From contig NC_068349.1 in the NCBI RefSeq assembly GCF_014633365.1, positions 20,970,753 through 21,034,752 on the forward strand: DNA of 64,000 bases, read 5' to 3'. Below the pieces are notes generated by a model. The model searched no databases, was not told where the DNA came from, and saw only the letters and a program-made list of their open reading frames with translations. This document shows, one piece after another, positions 12,801 to 22,299 of this stretch. Both the position numbers and the translations under genes were made by a program. This stretch comes from Diospyros lotus. Lineage: Eukaryota; Streptophyta; Magnoliopsida; Ericales; Ebenaceae. Numbering within the stretch: the stretch's first letter is position 1; every line of letters begins with the position of its first letter.

Positions 12801-13831
12801 AGAGGCTGTATAGAAGACTTGCCTCTTTGAAGAGGTAATACTTATCTGAAGGAAGCAGACTCAATACTTAATGAAAGCACTCCCTCAATTCTCAAATATG
12901 GTTCTCTTTGAGCTCTTTTCCCATGGAAAGTCATTTAGAGATTGTGGTTCCCACTAGGATAGCCTTCTTTAGATTCCCTTAGATCAATTCTCACTTGGGA
13001 TGACCTTAGGATGAGGAATCTGATTATGATGGGCTGATGCTTTATGTGCAAGAGTGGCTGGATGGTGGCTCAAGATATATGGAGTCTCATCTTTTCTATT
13101 CTCGGTAGCAAATGGCTGGTGGCAGCCTCTGCAATGTCCCTTCTATGTTTTCATGGGATAGGGTGCCAAATCATAGTCAATTAGAATCTAGCCAACTGCT
13201 TTCCTGGTTGAGATGCCGTATTTGCATCAGGAGCATAATATTAGATAATGCAAAATATTCTAATGTGAACCACTCATTTTTTTTTTCTCTATTCTATTTT
13301 ATTGATTATTTTTGTGGATCATGGTTTTTTTAAGTTCTTGGATTATTTATATTATATGTGCCAGTAGATATGTGGCGTATCTTGGATTTCTTTATGTAGG
13401 TTTAACATAAAAATTTCTTATTTCAATTAGTGTACTTTTTAAACATCCTAGATAATTGGCTCAATCTTTATTGTAAATTCTTGGGAGGCTAAGGCTTTGG
13501 GTCAGCGCCTAATATGGAAGTGCACATCTGACATGAATCTAGCTTCCAGTTGAAATTTCCCTTTTATTCTTTCAGGCGGGAACCCAATTTTTATCTGCTA
13601 TCCTTTTTGCAGTTGAATTTTCTTGTTACAGAAAATAGACAGCGGGAGATTGTTGATCCTTACTGCGAAGGGTTTCAGACAGGAAGCCTTGATGCACTGT
13701 TGTCAGTTGCCATCCAGTGTGTGTCTTCAGTCCCAGACGATAGACCAACCATGCACAGAGTTGTCCAAAGACTTGAATCTGAGGTCATGACCCCTTGTCC
13801 AAGTGACTACTATGATTCCAACTCTGAGTGA
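6569..13831 (+). CDS. FEI1: FEI1/FEI2-like LRR receptor kinase, 3' exons (6569-6814, 8137-8270, 13613-13831)
   Basis: The three exons join in phase and encode the C-terminal two thirds of a Ser/Thr/Tyr protein-kinase domain plus tail. Visible motifs are the catalytic loop [14 protein letters not shown], the activation-segment start SDFGLAKLL, the GTFGYLAPE substrate loop split across an intron, [11 protein letters not shown], and the C-terminal [14 protein letters not shown]. The sequence closely resembles the FEI1/FEI2 leucine-rich-repeat receptor kinases, plasma-membrane proteins known in Arabidopsis to act in cell-wall synthesis and anisotropic root growth. The extracellular repeats, membrane segment and N-lobe are not in the window, so this is a partial gene or a 5'-truncated copy. 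Splice sites are intact and no stop interrupts the exons, which favours a functional gene. Introns of 1322 and 5342 bp are unusually long for this family and are filled with transposon debris. Confidence 0.88.
6815..8136 (+). other. receptor-kinase intron, 1322 bp
   Basis: Bounded by GT at 6815 and AG at 8135-8136. No coding potential or recognisable repeat was seen; the sequence is AT-rich, with scattered short purine runs such as 7868-7890. Confidence 0.75.
8137..8270 (+). CDS. FEI1: FEI-like exon: C-lobe helices ([18 protein letters not shown])
   Basis: Preceded by TTTGCAG and followed by GTATGTG, this exon completes the APE Glu and encodes the αF region ([12 protein letters not shown]) and the SGKRPTDAS segment typical of FEI proteins. 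It ends between codons at VVGW-like NIVGW. Confidence 0.9.
8683..8850 (-). mobile_element. Au-type SINE in the large receptor-kinase intron
   Basis: On the - strand the segment begins with a tRNA-like GAGCCTTGATAACAACGG, has the pol III B-box-like AGTTCGAGC region, then AAGGCTGCATACAATACGAC, and ends near a T-run after AGCCTCATGCA. The order and motifs match plant Au SINEs. It is diverged, with an imperfect A box. Target duplications were not resolved. Confidence 0.75.
8851..11239 (+). other. first part of the 5.3-kb intron, no recognised gene
   Basis: AT-rich sequence without conserved coding stretches. Parts of 9250-9660 have an LTR-like look, but I found no primer site or terminal repeats, so I assign nothing. 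Confidence 0.5.
11240..13260 (+). pseudogene. L1-type LINE reverse transcriptase remnant in intron
   Basis: About 11270-11400 reads [17 protein letters not shown], the diagnostic reverse-transcriptase motif of plant non-LTR retrotransposons. Further on are [10 protein letters not shown] (normally GLRQGDPLSPF), a decayed active-site block near 11690 ([11 protein letters not shown] where FADD is expected) and [11 protein letters not shown]. After an interruption, 12960-13230 resembles the C-terminal zf-RVT block ([15 protein letters not shown], then CFMCKSGW). Stops and frameshifts are frequent and the catalytic Asp pair is lost, so it is inactive. It has the same orientation as the host gene and sits inside its intron. 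Confidence 0.75.
11886..12712. mobile_element. non-LINE insertion splitting the LINE remnant
   Basis: This stretch separates the two LINE blocks and is not LINE-like. Its outer parts show loosely inverted similarity (TTGGCTTGTTTTCAGTTTT on the left, and the reverse complement of the right edge GGGCTTTCATTTTCAGTTTT). Inside is a TATA-like CTATAAAAG at 12249 followed by a (CT)n-rich run. It could be a MITE-like or hAT-like non-autonomous element or an LTR fragment. Ends are approximate. Confidence 0.4.
13613..13831 (+). CDS. FEI1: FEI-like terminal exon
   Basis: The exon follows a TTTTTGCAG acceptor and opens in frame as [16 protein letters not shown], matching the family position after NVVGW. 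It carries the C-lobe Arg of the [11 protein letters not shown] motif and ends with the family tail and TGA at 13829-13831. Confidence 0.9.
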   Translation: MNFLVTENRQREIVDPYCEGFQTGSLDALLSVAIQCVSSVPDDRPTMHRVVQRLESEVMTPCPSDYYDSNSE

Positions 13832-14016
13832 AGCTTTGCGGAGACGACAAAGAAATTTTGGGTCAGCACTGCTGTTTCCAAGTGGAAAATCATAGCAGTG
13901 AAAAGGGACCACAATCTGCGAAGGTTTATTCTTTTCCCCCAATTTACTCAATTCTTTTTTTTTCCCCATGTTTTTAGGGTGATGCCCCCTTTCATCTGGA
14001 GTTTTTCCTAGAAATG

Positions 14017-14820
14017 ATGTTATTTATATAAAAAAAATTAACAAAATAATACTCAAATGAAACAATTTGGCCTGATACTGCTCCTTACATCACATCATCA
14101 CTGATATGGAAGAGACAAAAATCTGCCCTTTCAGACTTTCGCTGATTGCTTAAACAGAGCCTAGCATTACAGCATAAAGACGACCACCATAGATTAATCA
14201 ATCACGAACCATAAAAACTGTGCTTTCATCTAGCATAAAAATGCCGCTCCCTTACCTCAAGAAATTCATACATCCTTCACTGATGTAGCCAACCCCACCC
14301 CACCCCACCACCACTACAGAAAACAAATCTGTAGAAAGAAGAAATAGAGGAAAGAGAATGTGGAAAAGCAAAAGTGGCTACAAGGACAACAACAAAGTCT
14401 AAAGTTCTATGGTTTCATAATAGCTGGTGAAGAGTAGAATCAGTAGCAATAGTATGATGTGGAAATTTTCACAGTATGACACTGAAAGAAGTTAAATAAA
14501 ACATGGAAAGAAACATAAAGTAGGAGAGCGAATCAATTGACACATAATGGCATACAGAGAAATTACAAGAAAATAGAAGATTGAGACGGATTTCCTTGCC
14601 AAAGAATGTTACTCAACGGGGTGTTAATGACCCTACTGAACAACGCAGCAGGTCTGCTGAACGGTAGCGGGTCTAAGACCCGCTGCATCTCTTATACCCT
14701 CTTTTCGAAAGAGTGGGTTTTTGCTTCCTCCACATCAGTGATGATGTAGCATATGGAGTAGTATTTTTCTAAGTACTTTCTGGTGAATAATATTTTGTTA
14801 ATTTCTTGTATGAATAACAT
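14017..14820. mobile_element. MITE-like element with about 95-bp terminal inverted repeats
   Basis: The left end (14017-14111) and the reverse complement of the right end (14724-14820) align over their length. Both run from ATGTTATTYATA through ATTAACAAAATA to CATCATCACTGATRTGGA. The 800-bp body has no coding domain, so this is a non-autonomous DNA transposon. Terminal repeats of this length fit Mutator-like or foldback types, but I could not identify a clear target duplication. It starts 186 bp past the receptor-kinase stop codon and may lie in the 3' UTR or downstream flank. Confidence 0.75.
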
Positions 14821-15332
14821 TAACAAAATAGTTCATAGAAATTTTTGGTCATCAACGGGACTTATGGTTGCCTTCTGAATGTTCAGGTGTTTTTTTCCCG
14901 CTCTTTTTTGTCCTGCAGATGCATGCATGAGATTTCCACCTGTGAGAGTGATCTGTCCCGTCCCTTTTCATTTCTTTTCCCAACATGTTCCGTATTCCCC
15001 TATTGATATTGGCAAAATTGAGTGTGTAGATCACATTGTCTAATGACTGCAGTAATCCTTTGATCTTGATGCCAGTGTTGTGTAATTGGCCAGAACAATT
15101 TGTTAGGTCCAATTTGATACAGTTTTCCTGTAAATATGTATATGCTTTTGCTTCCATAAGTATGATGTGAACTTCTTTTATTATTATCTTTGACAAAACA
15201 AGGAGATGCAATCAGTACACTCATAATTTAAACACTAGGTTGTTAAATCTATGAAAGTAGTGATCCAATTTGTTTCCCAAGTTGAATTTGATTAGTCTAC
15301 GTGAGTAGATATGTCGTGATCAGTTAGATATA

Positions 15333-15370
<38 letters not shown>

Positions 15371-15553
15371 AAGGGACAAGTGATTGAAGTTGCTGAAGTA
15401 GTAGAACTGTTTTAACAGAGAGCGCTACTGTGATTAAACCAAGTTTCCAGTTGAGTATTACACACACCGCACGCGTGTGGATATATATTTGATCAAATGA
15501 TGTAGGATGAAGATTGATAATTCTCATGCAAGTAGTTTATTTCGGGCAAGTTT
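14821..15553. other. intergenic, (CT)n tract, no gene seen
   Basis: No conserved coding stretch. A (CT)n microsatellite of about 17 units lies at 15335-15368. The small open frames on the - strand near 14852-15224 have no recognisable domain. Confidence 0.5.
15335..15368. repeat. (CT)n microsatellite
   Basis: Seventeen uninterrupted CT units. Confidence 0.95.
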
Positions 15554-15570
15554 GATGTCGTGCCATTACT

Positions 15571-15808
15571 TGGGTGCAAAGGTGAAATCTCTCACCTTAA
15601 GGGCCTCCCCACACTGCCCCACGCATGTGGGAGGGGTTAATCACGGTACACGGTGGTCCCCAAGGTAGGAGGCACAGTGCATAGTGTCTACAAGGAGCCA
15701 CCCCCACAAGAGGATGGAATTCTCACATTGCGGCTGCCATGACTCAAAATTGTATCTTTGGGTGCAATCTTTTACCCTGTGAACAATCCGTGCTACGCTC
15801 GTGGGGGC
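15571..15808. mobile_element. 238-bp insertion flanked by perfect 17-bp direct repeats (SINE candidate)
   Basis: GATGTCGTGCCATTACT occurs at 15554-15570 and again, identically, at 15809-15825, immediately flanking a 238-bp GC-richer block. A perfect duplication of that length with a short insert is what target-primed retrotransposition of a SINE or processed RNA leaves. The insert contains two similar segments beginning TGGGTGCAA (15571 and about 15759). I could not assign A and B boxes with confidence and it does not look like Au. Confidence 0.6.
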
Positions 15809-15825
15809 GATGTCGTGCCATTACT

Positions 15826-15977
15826 TTGTCTATGCCTAGGTGCGCTTGGCTTGGACTGGATTGGATGACAATCAGTGTGGGAGCCACATAGTAAATTTAC
15901 AAAAGTAATGATTTGTGGCCCATAATGTTTTCTTTTATTAATTTGCCGTTCTTAAATTTACAGTTGGTGGGTACTAT

Positions 15978-16008
<31 letters not shown>

Positions 16009-16744
16009 ATAGCTTGTTTTAATAGAAAAACTACTATTTCATATAAATTTTATGATATAGTTAAACTTTGTACTTGGTAGGATATGATGTTAATAAATTT
16101 AAGTTGAGTCGCATACTAACTAATTGATAGTTGTTGAATTATTTGTCATGAACGTAGGGTTTTTCTAGGGGTAGAATAGAAAATTACTATGGAATTTGGT
16201 AGGAATCGAGAAAAATAGAACATAAATGGAGAGATAATTAGACAAAAAGAGGGAGATAATAACAAGATTAGAGGGAAAAATGCAATTAGAACAGAGAATG
16301 GGAGAGAGATAAGAGGGAGAATAAAAAGTTAAGAGAGAAACAAGAAGTTCAATCATCATTCAAAACATGATTATTTTTTTAAATTACTAGTTATTTATAG
16401 GCTTTCTAGGTAACTATATAAACTAACAAAGCATTAAAAGACAACACCTAATAATACATGTAATCTACTATTATTAGTATGTCCTTGGAGTCACGACAAT
16501 TCTCTCATTCTTAAAAGAGTTTTTATATGCAAGAATTCATAGGCTCTACCCTTCATCTAATCCTATCTTTGCTATTTGATTTATCCTTCTTTATTTTTCT
16601 CTCTCTCCTTCTAGGTCTCTACCTTTCCATATTTATGTTAATTCTCTTTTCTTTTTCCTGCAAATGTAAAATGTAGTTCTCAAAGATATTCATGATAAAG
16701 TTTCTTCTTCTTCTCTAAATGATCTGTAAGTGCCAATAATTTCC
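15826..16744. other. AT-rich intergenic stretch with (GA)n, no gene seen
   Basis: A (GA)n tract sits at 15978-16002. The rest is A/T-rich with poly-purine stretches; no domain was recognised. Confidence 0.5.
15978..16002. repeat. (GA)n microsatellite
   Basis: About twelve GA units. Confidence 0.95.
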
Positions 16745-17870
16745 TAGATCTTCATAAATAAAATATGGATTTCCTTAGCCTCCAGCCTTTCTTTGGATTT
16801 GGACCTTTTATAATAATTTTTTGGAATGCAGCGGTCCAAAACTCCTAATCTTAAGACTACATAAGCCTTATGATCAGTTTCCCAGGGCCAATGTGAGATT
16901 GTGCTGGTCCGAATTGGTTGATCAAAACTTTTGTAAGTGCATGTGGATTGTCCCAAACTTGATCCATCCTAGGGTAGGTGTCACAAACATACCCCTCATC
17001 AACTCCTAGAAAGCTATCTTCACTGGAATCTTCCTCTTTCAATGCTACTCCGTTCGTTTTCTACAAATATAAAACGTGATCCTTACCAATGTCCTTGATT
17101 AAGCTCTCTTTCTCGTCAAGGTATTGAGTTGCAATTGACGGGTCTACTTCTGATTCTTTCTTAAGATTCCTGCACTTCGTGATTGGCAATCATGGAAATA
17201 CCTTCTATTTGTTGGCTACTTTGCTCTTAAGATAACCTTTAGGCGGTAACTCATGCTTTCTGTAAATGGCTTCCAACGCTAATTTTTGTAGCCTTGCCTT
17301 CTCCACAACCTGTTTTACAGTGATATGATGCATTATCTTCATTGTAGACCATAACGCATCGTTAAGTTCACTAATGAAACTCGATACAAAATAAGACTCA
17401 TCAAGGTTGGATAGGAATTGAGTACAATTGCTTTCAATTTCTCAAACTTGACTAGGTACTCCATCACTGAGCCCTTTTGTTTTTGCTTGTTGAGCTTATC
17501 TTTGTAACTCTTATCACCGATCTAATTTAAGGAAGTAGAATATTTTTTAGAAAAATATTTAGCTGGAATATTAACTTGAAATTTATGTGAAAATAGAATC
17601 AAAAAGTCATTCAGCTTTCTACTGAGGTTCTTGATTTCTTTTCTTGTTGCAATTCATTCTTTCATGACTATTTTGCCAAATGACTGTGCACTTTTAAGAA
17701 GTCCGTTGGCCATCTCCACAGTTCAATTCCTTGAACGTTCATCGCTATAATAGCCTCTTGATAAGCTTTTAAGGACTTATTCGAAAACTTATTCTGGTAC
17801 TAAAATTTAACAAACCCAAATTCACTTAAACCTAATTCAACAAACCCAAGCCCCTGCAATTGTTGCTTCT
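16745..17870 (-). pseudogene. Ty3/gypsy gag remnant
   Basis: The - strand carries, with frame changes, a gag-like stretch around 17250-17520: KQKGSVMEYLVKFEKLKA, then DESYFVSSFISELNDALW, then VKQVVEKARLQKLALEA. This is the plant retrotransposon gag pattern (a YxxxFExL segment, FIxGL, and an AxxxARLQ segment). The remainder to 16745 includes the open segment 16857-17042 with no zinc knuckle that I can see. Many stops are present. The 5S-bearing TRIM cluster begins directly upstream in gag orientation. Confidence 0.65.
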
Positions 17871-18115
17871 TGTTGACACACATTTTTGTAACACCTCGCA
17901 TCGAGCGATAGGAAGGTCTGAGACAACTTACCTTGATGGACCTACGCGAACTTCCCAAGGGTGTCACCCATTCCTGGATTTCCTCAGCTCAAGCATGCTT
18001 AACTTGGGAGTTCCTTTGCCTGCATTCAGCCCAAAATGTATCCAGCTAGTGTTGTTTCATTCCTTACTTATCTTCGATATATACTACCATCTTTTAGGCT
18101 CTTGGGGTGTTACGC
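17871..18115 (-). repeat. TRIM LTR A, inverted
   Basis: Reads TGTTGACACACATTTTTG at the left and GGTGTTACGCA at the right; its reverse complement aligns with LTRs B and C. The 5S-like block is at about 17945-18018. Confidence 0.8.
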
Positions 18116-18134
18116 ACATCGTGTCATCATCGGC

Positions 18135-18413
18135 CTACAACCACGTGTCAGCTCATAGCTCTCGCCCTTTGACAGCCAAGAGCTCCATTGCACTTGTGAG
18201 CCTCTCAGTCGTCTTCTGGGCAGTCCCTCTCTAGGGGATCGATGTGGGTCGAACCCGGTGCATCCACACCATCCAATGGTGTGGATGTACCGGGTTCGTC
18301 CCACATCGGTTGCCCAAAGGGCAATCACTGAGGGGCTCATAGGTGCAGTGGGGCTCCTGGCCATTGAAGGGCGAGAGCTAAAGAGTTGACCTGTAGTTGT
18401 GGGGCCCATGATG
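18135..18413. repeat. centre of the TRIM palindrome
   Basis: The internal sequence left of about 18275 is the reverse complement of that to its right; the innermost arms read GGATGCACCGGGTTCG-like on each side around CCACACCATCCAATGGTGTGG. Together with LTRs A and B the inverted arms extend about 390 bp each. Confidence 0.8.
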
Positions 18414-18426
18414 ATGACACGATGTG

Positions 18427-18669
18427 TGTAATACCTCAATAGCCCAGAGAAGGGTAGTATATATCGAGAATAAATAAGGAAGGAAACAACACTAGTTGGA
18501 TACCTTTTGGGCTGAATGGAGGCAAAGAAATCCTAAGTTAAACGTGTTTGAGCTGGGGAAATCCAAGAATAGGTGACCCCCTTGAGAAGTTCGCGTAGAC
18601 CCATCAGGGTAAGTTGTCCCAGACTTTCCTATCACTCGATGTGGGGTGGTACAAAAATGTGTATCAACA
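18427..18669 (+). repeat. TRIM LTR B
   Basis: Begins TGTAATACC and ends GTATCAACA, directly before the primer-like site. The 5S-like boxes are degenerate here (TAAGTTAAACGTGTTTGAG). Confidence 0.85.
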
Positions 18670-18671
18670 TT

Positions 18672-18686
18672 TGGTGCCGTCTGTGG
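18672..18686 (+). promoter_or_regulatory. primer-binding-like site TGGTGCCGTCTGTGG
   Basis: It follows LTR B by two bases. It resembles the TGGCGCCGTCTGTGG site common in plant Ty3/gypsy elements rather than the initiator tRNA-Met site TGGTATCAGAG seen in the two other 5S-TRIMs in this window. Confidence 0.7.
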
Positions 18687-18919
18687 GAATTCTCTCTAAT
18701 AGTCCCTACAACCCCCGATAAAGGAGTGGTCGATAGAGCCCCACCACACTTGCGTCGGGGGGGGGGGATGGTGTGGGTGCACCGGGTTCGTCCCACATCG
18801 GTTGCCTAGAGGGCAACCATTGAGGGGCTCATAAGTGCGGTGGGGCTCCTAATCGTTGAAGGGCGAGAGCTAAAGAGTTGACCTGTAGCTGTGGGCCCCA
18901 TAGATGATGACACGATGTG

Positions 18920-19162
18920 TGTAATACCCTAAGAGCCCAGAGAAGAGTAGTATATATCGAGAATAAATAAGAAAGGAAACAACACCAGCTGGATACCTTT
19001 TGGACTGAATGTAGGTAAAGAACTCTCAAGTTAAGCATGCTTGACCTGGGAAAATTCAAGGATGGGTGACCCCCCTGTGAAGTTCACGTAGGCCCATCAG
19101 GGTAAGTCGTTCCGGACCTTACTATCGCTCGATGCGAGGTGTTATAAAAATGTGTGTCAACA
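18920..19162 (+). repeat. TRIM LTR C
   Basis: Begins TGTAATACCC and ends GTGTCAACA, the same length as B. The 5S-like segment here is better kept: CAAGTTAAGCATGCTTGACC followed by GGATGGGTGACCC. Confidence 0.85.
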
Positions 19163-19206
19163 CTTTCAATTCAACAAACCTAATTCGCTTTAGAAATTAC
19201 CGCTAT

Positions 19207-20202
19207 TGTGTTGTAGGGATACAACAATTAAATTTGTTTGTCTTAGGAAACAACTTAGTAGAGTCTGGTGAGGAAGTCAGGAGTAAGGTCTGCATTGGTA
19301 AGTGGTGTTAACAAGCGTTTGGCTAGAGAATGGTTCAATCCGTTGTCTAGGAGAGCAGAGTTCATAGGGCTAGGCTCGATCTATTGTCCAGAAGAGTGAG
19401 ATGAATGCTTTATGACTTCAGATGTCTGATGACCTGAAGAGTCTTTGGGAGAGTAGGACCCCGAAGATTAGGGGTCTTTTGCTGGGTCTGTTTTTGGATG
19501 GGTTGGCTCCGGGAGAGTTGAGGAGTCTTTGGGAGATGTTATGGCCTTGATGCCTCCAGATGGGTTTTCAGGATGTCTGTAGCATAAGAACAGTTAGAAG
19601 ACACACGAGAAACTCTCCCGCACGACCCCTTCGATGCCAAAGTCAAATGATGTCATGATGTAGATGGTAAAATGTATATGGGTTAAGTGTGTGAATCTTC
19701 GGATGTGTCTTCAGATGGGTTTGGATTTGAAGAGTTAAAGTTTGGGTCTTCGAGTGCTAGATTTGGATCCTGAGGGCACAAATCCAGGGGGTATTTATAA
19801 GCTTCGAAGACTAAGCCACATGGCAAGGCAGGACTCGTGGCATGTGCGGGTGGATTGACTCTTTAGGTGAAAAGTATGTGGATGCTTGAAGGTACCGTCG
19901 GGGATAGGATGCCCTCGAAGAGTATCCTTCGAAAGGGGCTCTCCCAAAGACCTCGAAGACTCTTTAAGTCTTCAGGATTTAGGGAATTCCCCGAAAACTC
20001 CTCGGGTTTTCAGGGTTAAAGGGCTTCTTAAAGACTCTCTTGGTCTTTGGAGTTACTGAATGCGGATGACTCCTCTAAAAAGTCTTTGGGTCTTCGGGGT
20101 CATTGAATGAACTTGCTCGGAAGACTCTTTGGGGTCTTCTGGGTCTTTAAATTTCTTTGATACTTAGGGATTCGTTAGCTTTTGCTAGGTTATCCCACAA
20201 TA
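19207..20202. mobile_element. gypsy-type LTR, probably solo
   Basis: The left end TGTGTTGTAGGGATACAACA aligns with the left end of the solo LTR at 28476, and the right end CCCACAATA parallels its CCCACAACA. The body shares the repeated GAAGACTCTTTGGG-like phrases and a GTTAGAAGACACACGAGA segment with the LTRs at 28476 and 56.5-58.2 kb. The flanks GCTAT and GCTGC match only in part. There is no coding content. Confidence 0.55.
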
Positions 20203-20512
20203 GCTGCTAATAATTGCCTAGATCTGAATCAACCTTTAAATTCTAATTGAAATTATGACTAGCCTATCAAACTAATTCAACCTCCTGAATCGCTTATTGC
20301 AATCGAAATTACTGCTAGGCTATTGAACTGATTTAACCTCTTGGAATATATTTTCTAGCAATTTACTCTAGAATTACCATCTCAATTCAATTGTAAGTAT
20401 TGCCTCTAGATATTCGCTTGAATTATAGCGCCTCGGATCTTAGTCGCCTTCTTGGATCGCCTCTATCACATGCAATGACCTAGATTAGTTCAGAGAATTG
20501 CTTGCTTTGCTT
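20203..20512. other. non-coding, gypsy leader-like
   Basis: The sequence has imperfect repeats of a phrase like GAAATTACTGCTAGGCTATT that also occurs near 19190, so it is probably untranslated leader of the same gypsy remnant interrupted by the LTR before it. Confidence 0.35.
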
Positions 20513-20727
20513 TGTATTAAATATAACAGTATTTTTGTATTTCTGTTTAGTTGCTGTTTAGTATTTAGCTTGTAGTTTTATATTTGTTTTAGTTGATAAA
20601 CAAATAATGGCATTCTTGTAATTAGGTGATGTATTAGTTTTAGGTATTTAATTGCTGAGATCATATTAATAAGAGATCGAGGAAGCATTTTACATCGTTT
20701 TGTCTCTTTAGCCTCTCTGTTCTAACA

Positions 20728-20740
20728 TGGTATCAGAGTG
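20728..20740 (+). promoter_or_regulatory. primer-binding site, initiator tRNA-Met type
   Basis: TGGTATCAGAGTG follows an LTR end TTCTAACA, as expected for a copia element. Confidence 0.85.
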
Positions 20741-21169
20741 TCTCTATTGTTTCTGCTGTCTTCGTTATTTCCGATAGCTTGAGTTCTTCTCGTTGTTCTT
20801 CTCCTAGCGATTTTCTTGTTCATTTTCCAGTTAGATCTTGCTGTTCTAACTGTTGGTATCTTTTTTTCTAGGCAATCTTGTTGCTCTGTTTCGATTCATT
20901 CAAAATCGAAACCCTAGTTCGCTGATTCGTTTATGATTTGTTTCGATTTGTTCAATATCGAAGCCCTGGTTCATCGATCTATTTGATCTTGCTTCAATTT
21001 GTTTGATCTCGCTTTGTTCGATCTCGTTTAAAATTAAAACCCTAACTTATATATCTGTTTGATCTAGCTATTGTTCGGACAGATTCGACTTTCTATCGAT
21101 TTTTTGATCGTTTAATTTTTTGTGTGGTCATATTCTAATATGATCTAATCTGTTCTTCGAGCTTCTTAT

Positions 21170-22112
21170 ATGGCTGCGATGGTGCCTAGTTCCTCCTCTT
21201 TGTTGATGAGCAACACTGTTGTTGATGACGGATCGAGTCTATATTTTCTTCACCACTCAGACAGGCTTGGGCTTGTGTTGGTTTCTCAGCCATTGACCGG
21301 ACATAATTACACCTCTTGGAGTCGGGCTATGACGATTGCTTTGTTCGTGAAAAATAGGTTAGGTTTCGTTGACGGTACCATCTCGCGACCTACAAGTGAT
21401 ATCTTTCTTGTTAATGCTTAGATGAGGAATAATAATATGATGATATCCTGGATTCTTAATTCTATTTTCTGCCAGTGTCATATATTATGATTCTGCGTAT
21501 GATATGTGGATTGATCTTAAAGATCGGTATCAACAAAATAATGGCCCTAGAATTTTCCAATTAAGGCATGAATTGATGAATCTAAACCAATGACAATTAT
21601 CTGCTAGTGCTTATTTTACAAAACTCAAGATTATATGGGATGAACTTGCTAATTTTAGGCCTGCTTGTAGTTGTGGACATTGCACTTGTGGTGGTGTCAG
21701 GGGTTTGGTTGATCACTATCAGATGGAATATTCTATGTCATTTCTTATGGGGTTGAATGAGTCGTTTTCTCAAGTTAGGGGTCAATTGTTGTTAATGGAT
21801 CCCTCTCCTTCAATTAATAAGGTGTTTGCCCTAATATCACAATAGGAGAATCAAAGGAGTGTTATAGGACGTGTGACCGATTCTGCTATGTTTCATGTCA
21901 AACATGAGGTGAATAAACCTAGTAATAATAAATCCCAAAAAAAGGAGAGATCGATATGCACACATTGTGGATATCATGGTCATACCATAGAAAAATGTTA
22001 TAAATTGCATGGCTATACTCCTGGTTATAAGATGAGACAGAGGAATGCTCCTAATCATTACAACAATGATAATGCTCCTAATCAAGTGAATGTTGCTTCT
22101 ATGGGTTAGGAA
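21170..22112 (+). pseudogene. copia gag (element 1)
   Basis: It starts MAAMVPSSSS and carries the copia N-terminal gag block (YFLHHSDRLGLVLVSQ, LTGHNYTSWSRAM) within the first 70 codons, and the UBN2-like region up to about 21840. The zinc knuckle CTHCGYHGHTIEKC with its KLHGYTPGYK extension is near 21957-22030. In-frame stops occur, for example at 21419-21421 and 21843-21845. Gag would form the virus-like particle and package element RNA; this copy cannot. Confidence 0.8.
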
Positions 22113-22299
22113 TTTGAAAATTCTTCTGGCAGTCCAGTTGAGGATTTTGTGCAAACCTTAAATCTCAATCAATATCAACAATTGCTGTGTATGTTGAACA
22201 CCCATTTTGGGTCATCAAAGCCGAAAGCAGAACTTTTTATTTTACAAGAACAGACCTTAGGTAGTTGCTTTTCTATATCAGTGAGTCTAATTCTTAATA

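Larger units (their letters stand above)
17871..19162. mobile_element. 5S-bearing TRIM cluster with an inverted arm (Cassandra-related)
   Basis: Three copies of one LTR of about 243 bp lie here: A (17871-18115, - orientation), B (18427-18669, +) and C (18920-19162, +). B and C flank an internal region with a primer-like site, forming a complete TRIM. A and the adjoining internal piece are an inverted copy of the sequence to the right, meeting near 18275 in a palindrome. Each LTR contains a segment resembling plant 5S rRNA, as in Cassandra TRIMs. There is no coding capacity. Flanking pentamers do not match cleanly. Confidence 0.8.

Noticed and set aside
14666..14684. Terminator-like hairpin AGCGGGTCTAAGACCCGCT
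   Set aside because: A neat 9-bp-stem palindrome, but it has no following T-run and bacterial-type terminators do not apply to a plant nuclear locus.
18110..18809. Open frames on both strands of the TRIM cluster
   Set aside because: They overlap LTRs and inverted arms and encode nothing recognisable; TRIMs are non-coding.
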